Source: Osedax fenrisi
Taxonomy: Eukaryota; Annelida; Polychaeta; Sabellida; Siboglinidae
Length of the DNA: 64,000 nt
NCBI GenBank assembly: GCA_964019155.1
Contig: OZ025244.1
Span: 5,636,419 to 5,700,418 of the forward strand
Reading direction: 5' to 3'
The translations under genes and the position numbers were made by a program. Under the pieces are notes generated by a model. It did not search any database and had not been told where the DNA came from. It saw nothing but the letters and a program-made list of their open reading frames with translations. Positions 35,951-48,379 of the stretch are shown here, piece by piece (the first letter of the stretch is position 1; each line of letters begins with the position of its first letter).

Positions 35951-36820
35951 TTTACCTATATAAACATATTAATAAAAATTCCCAAGTACATTACATCACT
36001 AAGTGAACGTTACGCGCGATCACGGGCGAAGCCGGGCCCCGACCGCCTAGTCTATACTATATTAGCGAAAATGTCTGTCTGTGTGTCTGTGTGTGTGTGT
36101 GTGTAAGTATTAGGATCTCGCGAACGCGAGATCCGTTTTCCGTAAGGAAAACCTCAGGTGATAAAGTGGGGCAGCGGGGTTTTAATAGATGATTTACTTT
36201 TTTGAATATGTATTCGCGCGATACCAAATATCGTTAAATAGTGTCATTTTTTAGTCGATTTACGTAATCGAAAAATTTAAATTCGAAGCAAATTTTTAAT
36301 AACAAACTTTATCGTGAATAATTTGATGGTAAATAATTTCGTAAAAATGAGTTTCTTTAATTTCGAATACATTACGTAGATTTAAGAAATGGTACTTCCG
36401 GTTTGAATATCTAAATACAAATTGGTACATCGTAATTAATTTACCCGTATTATTGAGGTGAAATTCAAGAATATGTAAAATCGAGTTAATATTAATTATT
36501 TCCTATCAACGCCATGTAAACATAAATTATTAAACATAGGTGATACGATACGGTATGTGGAAAATCAAAATCTATTATAATTATTCGAATTCAATAATTC
36601 AATTTGACCGACTTCTGGTCATATTTTCATATAAATTATTGTTTCAACAGATTAGAAGTACGAAAATACATGTAATAAAATGGGAAAAATCATGAAAATA
36701 TGAATAATAGGGTTTCAATCTCTGTTTTATTATTTCGTCAAATGTAATTATACAGTCAAGAAAAAAAATATAGATTTATAAAAAAATATTTTTTATAAAA
36801 TCTATTATATAATTATATAT

Positions 36821-39044
36821 GCAATACATACCGAGTGAGCATATACAATCATATATATATGTATGTGGTCATTGATATTTTTAGTTATAGTTATTTTCAC
36901 AGTTGTGATTAGGTTGGGTTAAGTTTTAATTTGTGTAGGTTTTTTTTAGCTACATTACTTCTCGAGTGAGCCTATAAAAGTATATTTATTTATATTGTTA
37001 TTTTCACAGTTGTGGTAAGGTTGGGTTAAGTTTAAATTTTTTGAGGTTTTTTTTAGCTGCATTACTTCCCGAGTGAGCCTATAAAAGTATATTTATTTAT
37101 ATTATTATTTTCACAGTTGTGGTTAGGTTGGGTTAAGTTTAAATTTTTGGTGGTTTTTTAAGCTGCATTACTTCCCGAGTGAGCCTATAACATCATATTT
37201 GCACAGTTGTGATTAGGTTGGGTTAAGTTTTAATTTGTGTAGGTATTTTTTAGCACATTACTTCTCGAGTGAGCCTATAAAAGTATATTTATTTATATTG
37301 TTATTTTCACAGTTGTGGTAAGGTTGGGTTAAGTTTAAATTTTTGGTGGTTTTATAGGCTGCATTACTTCCCGAGTGAGCCTATAACAGCATATTTGCAC
37401 AGTTGTGGTTAGGTTGGATTAAGTTTTAATTTGTGTAGGTTTTTTTAGCTGCATTACTTCCCGAGTGAGCCTATAAAAGCATATTTATTTATATTGTTAT
37501 TTTCACAGTTATGGTTAGGTTGGGTTAATTTTAATTTTGGTAGGTTTTTTTTAACTGCATTACTTCTCAAGTGAGCCTATAAAAGTATATTGTCACGGTT
37601 GTGGTAAGGTTGGGTTACGTTTTAATTTTTTGATGTTTTTTTTAGCTGCATTACTTGCCGAGTGAGCCTATAAAGCATATTTATTTATATTGTTATTTTT
37701 ACAGTTGTGGTTAGGTTGGGTTGATTTTAAATTGTTGGAGGTTTTTTTTAGCTGCATTACTTCTCGAGTGAGCCTATAAAAGTATATTTTCACTGTTGTG
37801 GTTAGGTTGGGTTAAGTTTTAATTTGTGTAGGTTTTTTTTAGCTACATTACTACCCGATTGAACCTATATAAACATATTTATTTATATAGTTATATTCAC
37901 AGTTGTGGTTATATTGGATTAAGTTTTAATATTGGTGGTTTTTTTTAGCTGCATCACTTCCCGAGTGAACCTATATATGTATATTTTAACTATTGTGGTT
38001 ATGTTGGCTTAAGTTTTAATTTACCTTTAATTTTCACAGTTGTGGTTAGGTTGGGTTAAGTTTTCATTTGTGGAGGTTTTTTTTTAGCTGCATTACTTTC
38101 CGAGTGAGCCTATACAAGGATATTTTCACAGTTGTGGTTAGGTTGGGTTAAGTTTTAATTTGTGTAGGTTTTTTTTAGCTGCATTACTTCCCGAGTGAAC
38201 CTATAAAAGCATATTTATTTATATTTTTATTTTCACTGTTGTTGTTAGATTGGATTAAGTTTTAATATTGCAATATATACATATATACAATATATACACC
38301 ATGGTGGTATTTTTAGATGCATTACTTCCCGAGTGAACCTATAAAAGAATTATTTATATTGTTATTTTCACAGTTGTGGTTAGGTTGGGTTAAGATTTAA
38401 TTTTGGTAGGTTTTTTTAGCTGCAAAACTTTCCGAGTGAGCCTATAAAAGTAGCTGTTCACGGTTGTGGTTAGGTTGGGTTAAGTTTTAATTTTGGTAGT
38501 TTTTTTTTAGCTGCATTACTTCCCGAGTGAGCCTATACAAGCATGTTTATATATATTGTTATTTTCACAGTTGTGGTTAGATTGGATTAAGTTTTAATAT
38601 TAGTGATTTTTTTTAGCTGCATCACTACCCGAGTGAGCCTATACAAGTATATTTTCACTATTGTGGTTAGGTTGGGTTAAGTTTTAATTTTGGTAGGTTT
38701 TTTTTAGATGCATTACTTCCCGAGTGAACCTATAAAAGTATATTTATTTATATAGTTATTTTCACAGTTGTGGTTAGGTTGGGTTAAGTTTTAATTTGTG
38801 TAGGTTTGTTTAGCTACATTACTTCCCGAGTGAACCTATGAAAGCATATTTATTTATATTGATATTTTCACAGTTGTGGTTAGGTTGGATTAAGTTTTAA
38901 TATTGGTTGTTTTTTTAGCTGCATTACTTCCCGAGTGAGCCTATAAAAGTATATTTTTAATGTTGTGGTTAGGTTGGGTTAAGTTTTAATTTTGGTAGAT
39001 TTTTTTTAGCTGCATTACTTCCTGAGTGAACCTATAAAAGCATA
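36821..39044 (+). repeat. Minisatellite array 1 of U10
   Basis: Mixed monomers. One monomer near 38270 is interrupted by CAATATATACATATATACAA and ACACCATGG. The part from about 37800 to 39044 is repeated at 40889-42133. Confidence 0.88.
37800..39044 (+). repeat. 1.25-kb duplicated minisatellite segment, copy 1
   Basis: Matches 40889-42133 at a constant offset of 3089, including the unusual CAATATATACATATATACAA interruption at 38271 (copy at 41360). The right edge is where copy 1 joins a truncated 5' block. Confidence 0.8.
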
Positions 39045-39610
39045 TTTACGAAATCGTACTTCCGGTTTGAATATCTAAATAAAAACAAGTGCATCGGAAT
39101 TTATTTACCCGTATTATTGAGAAAAAGTTCATGAATTAGTAAAATCGAGTTATTATTAATTATTTCCTATCTACACCATGTAAAAATAAATTATAAAATA
39201 TAGGTGATACGATACGTTGATGTAAAAAATTAAAATCTACAATAATTATTCGATTTCACTAATTTTAACTTTATTAAATATATAATTAAAATAGAATATA
39301 ATTTTATGAATTGGGACTTCTTATGTTTAATATTCTTCGAGCTACGGCCGAAAAAGTGAAAAATACATGATTTTAGAATAGTCTATTTGACCGACTTCCG
39401 GTAATATTTTCGTATAAATTATGGATTCATCAGATTTGGAGTACGAAAATACATGTAATAAAATGAGAAAAATCATGAAAATATGAATAATAGGGTTTCA
39501 ATCTCTGTTTTAATATTTCGCTAAATATATTCATATATATAGTCAAGAAAAAAAATATAGATTTATAAAAAAATATTTTTTATAAAATCTATTATATAAT
39601 TATATATGCA
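39045..39610 (+). mobile_element. Helitron 5' block fragment lacking its terminus
   Basis: A minisatellite monomer passes from AAAGCATA into TTTACGAAATCGTACTTCC, the middle of the block, then continues to the block end at about 39610. The terminus and hairpins 1-3 are missing. The joint sits on a short shared ATATTTA stretch, so microhomology-type joining is possible. Confidence 0.75.
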
Positions 39611-42600
39611 ATACATACCGAGTTAGCATATACAAGTATATATATATATATATGTGTGTGTATGTGGTCATTGATATTTTTAGTTATAGTTATTGTCACT
39701 GTTGTGTTTAGGTTGGGTTAAGTTTTAATATTGGTAGATATTTTGTAGCTGCATTACTTCCCGAGTGAGCCTATAAAAGTAAATTTATTTATATTGTTAT
39801 TTTCACAGTTGTGGTAAGGTTGGGTTACGTTTACATTTTTGGAGGTTTTTTTTAGCTGCATTACTTCCCGAGTGAGCCTATAAAAGTATATTTATTTATA
39901 TTGTTATTTTCACAGTTGTGGTTAGGTTGGGTTAAGTTTTAATTTTTGGAGGTTTTTTTAGCTGCATTACTTCCCGAGTGAGCCTATAAAAGTATGTTTT
40001 CCCTGTTATGGTTAGGTTGGGTTACGTTTTAATTTGTGTATTTTTTTTTAGCTGTATTACTTCCCGAGTGAGCCTATAAAAGCATATTTATTTATATTGT
40101 TATTTTCACAGTTGTGGTAAGTATGGGTTAAGTTTACATTTTTGTAGGTTTTTTAATCTGCATTACTTCCCGAGTGAGCCTATACAAGGATATTTTCACA
40201 GTTTTGGTTAGGTTGGGTTAAGTTTTAATTTGTGTAGGTTTTTTTTAGCTGCATTACTTCCCGAGTGAGCATATACAAGGATATTTTCACAGTTGTGGTT
40301 TGGTTGAGTTAAGTATTACTTTTTGTAGGTCTTTTAATCTGCATTACTTCCCGAGTGAGACTATAACTTCATATTTATTTATATTGTTATTTTCACAGTT
40401 GTGGATAGGTTGGGTTAAGTTTAAATTTGTGGAGGTTTTTTTTAGCTGAATTACTTCTCGAATGAGCCTATAAAAGTATATTGTCACGATTGTGGTTAGG
40501 TTGGGTTAAGTTTTAATTTGTGGAGGATTTTTTTAGCTGCATTACTTCCCGAGTGAGCTTATAAAAGTATATTTTCACTGTTGTGGTTAGGTTGGGTTAA
40601 GTTTTAATTTGTGGAGGATTTTTTAATCTGCATTACTTCCCGAGTGAGACTATAACTTCATATTTATTTATATTGTTATTTTCACAGTTGTGGATAGGTT
40701 GGGTTAAGTTTAAATTTGTGGAGGTTTTTTTTAGCTGAATTACTTCTCGAATGAGCCTATAAAAGTATATTGTCACGATTGTGGTTAGGTTGGGTTAAGT
40801 TTTAAGTTGTGTAGGTTTTTTTAGCTGCATTACTTCCCGAATGAGCCTATAAGAGCATATTTATTAATATTGTTATTTTCACAGTTGTGGTTAGGTTGGG
40901 TTAAGTTTTAATTTGTGTAGGTTTTTTTTAGCTACATTACTACCCGATTGAACCTATATAAACATATTTATTTATATAGTTATATTCACAGTTGTGGTTA
41001 TATTGGATTAAGTTTTAATATTGGTGGTTTTTTTTAGCTGCATCACTTCCCGAGTGAACCTATATATGTATATTTTAACTATTGTGGTTATGTTGGCTTA
41101 AGTTTTAATTTACCTTTAATTTTCACAGTTGTGGTTAGGTTGGGTTAAGTTTTCATTTGTGGAGGTTTTTTTTTAGCTGCATTACTTTCCGAGTGAGCCT
41201 ATACAAGGATATTTTCACAGTTGTGGTTAGGTTGGGTTAAGTTTTAATTTGTGTAGGTTTTTTTTAGCTGCATTACTTCCCGAGTGAACCTATAAAAGCA
41301 TATTTATTTATATTTTTATTTTCACTGTTGTTGTTAGATTGGATTAAGTTTTAATATTGCAATATATACATATATACAATATATACACCATGGTGGTATT
41401 TTTAGATGCATTACTTCCCGAGTGAACCTATAAAAGAATTATTTATATTGTTATTTTCACAGTTGTGGTTAGGTTGGGTTAAGATTTAATTTTGGTAGGT
41501 TTTTTTAGCTGCAAAACTTCCCGAGTGAGCCTATAAAAGTAGCTGTTCACGGTTGTGGTTAGGTTGGGTTAAGTTTTAATTTTGGTAGTTTTTTTTTAGC
41601 TGCATTACTTCCCGAGTGAGCCTATACAAGCATGTTTATATATATTGTTATTTTCACAGTTGTGGTTAGATTGGATTAAGTTTTAATATTAGTGATTTTT
41701 TTTAGCTGCATCACTACCCGAGTGAGCCTATACAAGTATATTTTCACTATTGTGGTTAGGTTGGGTTAAGTTTTAATTTTGGTAGGTTTTTTTTAGATGC
41801 ATTACTTCCCGAGTGAACCTATAAAAGTATATTTATTTATATAATTATTTTCACAGTTGTGGTTAGGTTGGGTTAAGTTTTAATTTGTGTAGGTTTGTTT
41901 AGCTACATTACTTCCCGAGTGAACCTATGAAAGCATATTTATTTATATTGATATTTTCACAGTTGTGGTTAGGTTGGATTAAGTTTTAATATTGGTTGTT
42001 TTTTTAGCTGCATTACTTCCCGAGTGAGCCTATAAAAGTATATTTTTAATGTTGTGGTTAGGTTGGGTTAAGTTTTAATTTTGGTAGATTTTTTTTAGCT
42101 GCATTACTTCCTGAGTGAACCTATAAAAGCATATTTATGTATATTGTTATTTTCACAGTTGTGGTTAGGTTGGGTTAAGTTTACATTTTTGGAGGTTTTT
42201 TTTAGCTGCATTACTTCCCGAGTGAGCTTATAAAAGTATATGGCACGGTTGTGGTTAGGTTGTGTTAAGTTTTAATTTGTGTAGGTTTTTTAGATGCATT
42301 ACTTCCCGAGTGAACCTATAAAAGTATATTTATTTATATTTTTATTTTCACAGTTTTGGTTACGTTGGGTTAAGTTTAAATTTTTGTAGGTATTTTTTAG
42401 CTGCATTACTACCTGAGTTTGACTATAAAAGTATACTTTCACTGTTGTGGTTAGATTGGATTAAGTTTTAATATTGGTGGTTTTTTTAGCTGCATTACTT
42501 CCCGAGTGATCCCTATAAAATCATATTTATTTATATTGTTATTTTCACAGTTATGGTTAGGTTGGGTTAAGTTTTAATTTTGGTAGGTTTTTTTTAGCTG

Positions 42601-42615
42601 CATTACTTCCCGAGT
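39611..42615 (+). repeat. Minisatellite array 2 of U10
   Basis: It contains a local ~186-bp segment repeated at an offset of 289 bp (marker CTCGAATGAGCC at about 40457 and 40746) and copy 2 of the 1.25-kb segment. Confidence 0.87.
40889..42133 (+). repeat. 1.25-kb duplicated minisatellite segment, copy 2
   Basis: Partner of 37800-39044. Beyond 42133 it continues as ordinary minisatellite (TTTATGTATATTG), so the block-fragment joint at 39045 is private to copy 1. Confidence 0.8.
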
Positions 42616-43305
42616 ATTTTTCGATTTACGTAATCGAAAAATTTAAATTCGAAGCAAATTTTTAATAACAAACTTTATCGTGAATAATTTGATGGTAAAT
42701 AATTTCGTAAAAATGAGTTTCTTTAATTTCGAATACATTACGTATATTTACGAAATGGTACTTCCGGTGTGAATATTTAAATAACAACTGTTGCATCGGA
42801 ATTTTTTACCCGTATTATTGAGGTGAAATTTACTAATATGTAAAATCGAGTTAATATTAATTATTTCCTATCTACGCCATGTAAAAATAAATTATTAAAC
42901 ATAGGTGATACGATACGGTTATGTAAAAAATCAAAATCTACAATAATTATTTGATTTCAATAATTTTAACTTTATTAAATATATAATTAAAATAGAATAT
43001 ACTTTGATAAATTGTGACTTCTTATGTTTAATATACTTCGAGCTACGGCTGAAATAGTGAAAAATACATGATTTTAGAGTAGTCTATTTGACCGACTTCC
43101 GGTAATATTTTCGTATAAATTATGGATTCATCAGATTAGGAGTACGAAAATACATGTAATAAAATGAGAAAAATCATGAAAATATGAATAATAGGGTTTC
43201 AATCTCTGTTTTATTATTTCGTCAAATGTCATCATATATGGTCAAAGAAAAAAATATAGATTTATAAAAAAATATTTTTTCTAAAATCTATTCTATAATT
43301 ATATA
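42616..43305 (+). mobile_element. Helitron 5' block fragment lacking its terminus
   Basis: A monomer ends at CCCGAG and continues TATTTTTCGATTTACGTAATC, starting just inside hairpin 3. The rest of the block runs normally to about 43305. The first ~200 bp, with terminus and hairpins 1-2, are gone. Confidence 0.78.
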
Positions 43306-46300
43306 TGCATTACATACCGAGTGAGACTATACAAGCATATATATATATATGTGTGTATGTGGTCATTGATATTTTTAGTTATAGTTATTGTCACTGTTGT
43401 GTTTAGGTTGGGTTAAATTTTAATTTGTGTAGGTTTTTTTTAGCTGCATTACTTCTCGAGTGAGCCTATACAAGTATATTATCACGGTTGTGGTTAGGGT
43501 GGGTTAAGTTTTAATTTGTGTAGGTTTTTTTAGCTACATTACTTCTCGAGTGAGCCTATAAAAGTATATTTATTTATATTGTTATTTTCACAGTTGTGGT
43601 AAGGTTGGGTTAAGTTTAAATTTTTGGAGGTTTTTTTTAGCTGCATTACTTCCCGAGTTTAGCCTATAAAAGTATATTGATATATATCTGTGTGTGGTCA
43701 TTGAATTTAGATTATTAGTAATTGTTCACAGTTGTGGTTAGGTTGGGTTAAGTTTTAATATTGTTAGTTTTTTTTAGCTGAATTACTTCCCGAGTGATCC
43801 CTATAAAGTCATATTTATTTATATTGTTATTTTCACATTTTTGTTTAGGTTGGGTTAAGTTTTAATTCGTGTAGGTTTTTTTTAGCTGCATTACTTCCCG
43901 AGTGAGCCTTTAAAAGCATATTTATTTATATTGTTATTTTCACAGTTGTGGTTAGGTTGGGTTAAATTTAAATTTTTGGAGGTTTTTTTTAACTGCATTA
44001 CTTCTCGAGTGAGCCTATAAAAGTATATTGTCACGGTTGTGGTTATGTTGGGTTATGTTTTAATTTTTGGAGGTTTTTTTTAGCTGCATTACTTCCCGAG
44101 TGAGCCTATAAAAGCATATTTATTTATATTGTTATTTTTACAGTTGTAGTTAGGTTGGGTATATAAGTTTATTATAAAAGTATTATGATATTTGTGTATG
44201 TGTTCAGTGATATTTTGAGTATTTGTTATTTTCACACTTTTAGTTAGGTTGGGTTAAATTTAATTTGTGTAGTTTTTTTTAGCTACATTACTTCCCGAGT
44301 TAGCCTATACAATCATATTCATTTATATTCTTATTTTCACAGTTGTGGTTAGATTGTATTAATTTTAATATTGTTGGTTTTTTTAGCTGAATTACTTCCC
44401 GAGTGAGCCTATACAAAGATATTGATATATTTATGTTGTGTGGTCATTGATATTGTGAGTGTTAGTTATTTTCACAGTTGTGGTTAGGTTGGGTTAAGTT
44501 TTAATATTGGTGGTTTTTTTTAGCTCCATTACTTCCCGAGTGAACCTATAAAAGTGTATTTTCACGGTTGTGGTTAGGGTGGGTTAAGTTTTAATTTTGG
44601 TAGGTTTTTTTTAGCTGAATTACTTCCCGAGTGAACCTATAAAAGCATATTTATTTATATTGTTATTTTCACAGTTGTGGTTAGGTTGGGTTAAGTTTTA
44701 ATTTGTGTAGGTTTTTTTAGTTGAATTACTTCCCGAGTGAACCTATAAAAGCATATTTATTTATATTGTTATTTTCACAGTTGTGGTTAGGTTGGGTTAA
44801 GTTTTAATTTTGGTAGGTTTTTTTTAGCTGCATTACTTCCCGAGTGAACCTATAAAAGCATATTTATTTATATTGTTATTTTCACAGTTGTGGTTAGGTT
44901 GGGTTAAGTTTTAAATTGTGTAGGTTTTTTTTAGTTGAATTACTTCCCGAGTGAACCTATAAAATCATATTTATTTATATTGTTATTTTCACAGTTGTGG
45001 TTAGGTTGGGTTAAGTTTTAATTTGTGTAGGTTTTTTTTAGCTGCATTACTTCCCGAGTGAGCCTATAAAAGCATATTTATTTATATTGTTATTTTCACA
45101 GTTGTGGTTAGGTTGGGTTAAGTTTTAATTTGTGTAGGTTTTTTTTAGTTGAATTACTTCCCGAGTGAACCTATAAAATCATATTTATTTATATTGTTAT
45201 TTTCACAGTTGTGGTTAGGTTGAGTTAAGTTTTAATTTGTGTAGGTTTTTTTTAGCTGCATTACTTCCCGAGTGAGCCTATACAAGTATATTTTTACTGT
45301 TGTGGTTAGGTTGGGTTAAGTTTTAATTTTTGGAGGTTTTTTTTAGCTGCATTACTTCTCGAGTGAGCCTATACAAGTATATTGTCACGGATGTTGTTAA
45401 GTTGGGTTAAGTTTTAATTTTTGGAGGTTTTTTTTAGCTGCATTACTTACCAATTGAGTCTATTAAAGTATAGTTATATGTGTGTGGTCATATTTATTTT
45501 CACAGTTGTGGTTAGGTTGGGTTAAGTTTTAATTTTGGTAGGTTTTTTTTAGCTGCATTACTTCCCGAATGAACCTATAAAAGTATATTTCCACGGTTGT
45601 GGTTAGGTTGGGTTAAGTTTTAATTTGTGTAGGTTTTTTTTAGTTGAATTACTTCCCGAGTGAACCTATAAAAGCATATTTATTTATATTATTATTTTCA
45701 CAGTTGTGGTTAGGTTGGGTTAAGTTTTAATTTTGGTAGGTTTTTTTTAGCTGCATTACTTCCCGATTGAGCCTATAAAAGCATTTTTATTTATATAGTT
45801 ATTTTCATAGTTGTGGTTAGATTGGATTAAGTTTTAATATTGGTGGTTTTTTTTAGCTGCATCACTTCCCGAGTGAGCATATAAAAGCATTTTTATTTAT
45901 ATAGTTATTTTCACAGTTGTAGTTAGATTGGATTAAGTTTTAATTTGTGTAGGTTTTTTTTAGTTGAATTACTTCCCGAGTGAACCTATAAAATCATATT
46001 TATTTATATTGTTATTTTCACAGTTGTGGTTAGGTTGAGTTAAGTTTTAATTTGTGTAGGTTTTTTTTAGCTGCATTACTTCCCGAGTGAGCCTATACAA
46101 GTATATTTTTACTGTTGTGGTTAGGTTGGGTTAAGTTTTAATTTTTGGAGGTTTTTTTTAGCTGCATTACTTCTCGAGTGAGCCTATACAAGTATATTGT
46201 CACGGATGTTGTTAGGTTGGGTTAAGTTTTAATTTTTGGAGGTTTTTTTTAGCTGCATTACTTACCAATTGAGTCTATTAAAGTATAGTTATATGTGTGT

Positions 46301-46800
46301 GGTCATATTTATTTTCACAGTTGTGGTTAGGTTGGGTTAAGTTTTAATTTTGGTAGGTTTTTTTTAGCTGCATTACTTCCCGAATGAACCTATAAAAGTA
46401 TATTTCCACGGTTGTGGTTAGGTTGGGTTAAGTTTTAATTTTTGTAGGTTTTTTTTAGTTGAATTACTTCCCGAGTGAACCTATAAAAGCATATTTATTT
46501 ATATTATTATTTTCACAGTTGTGGTTAGGTTGGGTTAAGTTTTAATTTTGGTAGGTTTTTTTTAGCTGCATTACTTCCCGATTGAGCCTATAAAAGCATT
46601 TTTATTTATATAGTTATTTTCATAGTTGTGGTTAGATTGGATTAAGTTTTAATATTGGTGGTTTTTTTTAGCTGCATCACTTCCCGAGTGAGCATATAAA
46701 AGCATTTTTATTTATATAGTTATTTTCACAGTTGTAGTTAGATTGGATTAAGTTTTAATATTGGTGATTTTTTTAGCTGCATCACTTCCCGAGTACATTA
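43306..46800 (+). repeat. Minisatellite array 3 of U10
   Basis: Follows the shared series of U1, U4, U7 and U12, with the GGGTATATAAG marker at about 44157, then an 815-bp tandem duplication of its last part. Confidence 0.88.
45126..46755 (+). repeat. 815-bp tandem duplication within the minisatellite
   Basis: 45126-45940 is followed directly by 45941-46755. The marker CAATTGAGTCTATTAAAG occurs at 45451 and 46266. Both edges fall at the same place in a monomer (GGATTAAGTTTTAAT), as expected for unequal crossing-over. Confidence 0.82.
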
Positions 46801-47486
46801 CATCACCTCCCGAGTACATTACATCATCAAGTGAACGTTACGCGCGATCACGGGCGAAGCCGGGCCCCGACCGCCTAGTCTATACTATATTAGCGAAAAT
46901 GTCTGTCTGTGTGTCTGTGTGTGTGTGTGTGTAAGTATTAGGATCTCGCGAACGCGAGATCCGTTTTCCGTAAGGAAAACCTCAGGTGATAAAGTGGGGC
47001 AGCGGGGTTTTAATAGATGATTTACTTTTTTGAATATGTATTCGCGCGATACCAAATATCGTTAAATAGTGTCATTTTTTAGTCGATTTACGTAATCGAA
47101 AAATTTAAATTCGAAGCAAATTTTTAATAACAAACTTTATCGTGAATAATTTGATGGTAAATAATTTCGTAAAAATGAGTTTCTTTAATTTCGAATACAT
47201 TACGTAGATTTACGAAATGGTACTTCCGGTGTGAATATTTAAATAACAACTGTTGCATCGGAATTTTTTACCCGTATTATTGAGGTGAAATTCAAGAATA
47301 TGTGAAATCGAGTTAATATTAATTATTTCCTATCTACGCCATGTAAAAATAAATTATTAAACATATGTGATACGTTGATGTAAAAAATCAAAATCTACAA
47401 TAATTATTCGATTTCACTAATTTTAACTTTATTAAATATATAATTAAAATAGAATATAATTTTATGAATTGGGACTTCTTATATTT

Positions 47487-48379
47487 TCTATACTATATTA
47501 GCGAAAATGTCTGTCTGTGTGTCTGTGTGTGTGTGTGTGTAAGTATTAGGATCTCGCGAACGCGAGATCCGTTTTCCGTAAGGAAAACGTCGGGTGATAA
47601 AGTGGGGCAGCGGGCTTGAAATAGATGATTTACTTTTTTGGATATGTATTCGCGTGATACCAATAATCGTTAAATAGTGTCATTTTTTAATCGATTTACG
47701 TAATCGAAAAATTTAAATTCGACGCAAATTTTTAATAACAAACTTTATAGTCGAGAATTTTATCGTAAATAATTTCGTAAAAATGAGTTTCTTTAATTTC
47801 GAATACATTACGTAGATTTACGAAATCCTACTTCCGGTTTGAATATCTGAATACAAATTTTTAAATCGGAATTTTCGTACCCGTATTATTGAGAAAAAGT
47901 TCACGGACGGGTAAAATCGAGTTAATATTAATTATTTCCTATCTACGCCATGTAAAAATAAATTATTAAACATATGTGATACGATACGGTGATGTGAAAA
48001 ATCAAAATCTACAATAATTATTCGATTTCAATAATTTTAACTTTATTAAATAGATAATTAAAATAGAATATAATTGTATGAATTGGGACTTCTTATGTTT
48101 AATATTCTTCGAGCTATTGCCGAAAAAGTGAAAAATACATGATTTTAGAGTGGTCTATTTGACCGACTTCCGGTAATATTTTCGTATAAATTATGGATTC
48201 ATCAGATTAGGAGTACGAAAATACATGTAATAAAATGAGAAAAATCATGAAAATATGAATAATAGGGTTTCCATCTCGGTTTTAATATTTCGCTAAATAT
48301 ATTCATATATATAGTCAAGAAAAAAAATATAGATTTATAAAAAAATATTTTTTATAAAATCTATTATATAATTATATAT
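47487..48379 (+). mobile_element. Nested Helitron 5' end inside U11
   Basis: Counterpart of 21318-22210, with the same TTCTTATATTT joint before TCTATACTATATTAGCG. Confidence 0.75.

Larger units (their letters stand above)
20710..36050 (+). repeat. Large segmental duplication, copy A (units U6-U9)
   Basis: The left edge is the 5' terminus of U6 and the right edge is the 3' terminus of U9. The partner is 46879-59589. Corresponding 5' termini are offset by exactly 26169 at 20710, 23994 and 27886. Copy A has 3025 bp (29232-32256) absent from copy B. Sequence outside the edges differs, including CCTA|TC here against CCTAG|TC at copy B. Confidence 0.85.
32257..36050 (+). mobile_element. Non-autonomous Helitron unit U9 (3794 bp)
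   Basis: The start is TCTATACTATAAGAGCGAAG and the end is CCTAG at 36050. The block is full length to about 33152. The copy at 55397-59589 has the same start but is 399 bp longer through extra minisatellite monomers near 57100-57510. Confidence 0.85.
36051..46878 (+). mobile_element. Expanded composite Helitron unit U10 (10828 bp)
   Basis: The start is TCTATACTATATTAGCG and the next 3' terminus is CCTAG at 46878, about three times the usual unit length. The first block has an internal deletion of roughly 120 bp at about 36596 (AATAATTCAATTTGACCGAC). Two further 5' blocks lacking their termini are embedded at 39045 and 42616, each following a minisatellite monomer directly. At least three units seem to have fused after loss of the intervening termini. 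Confidence 0.8.
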
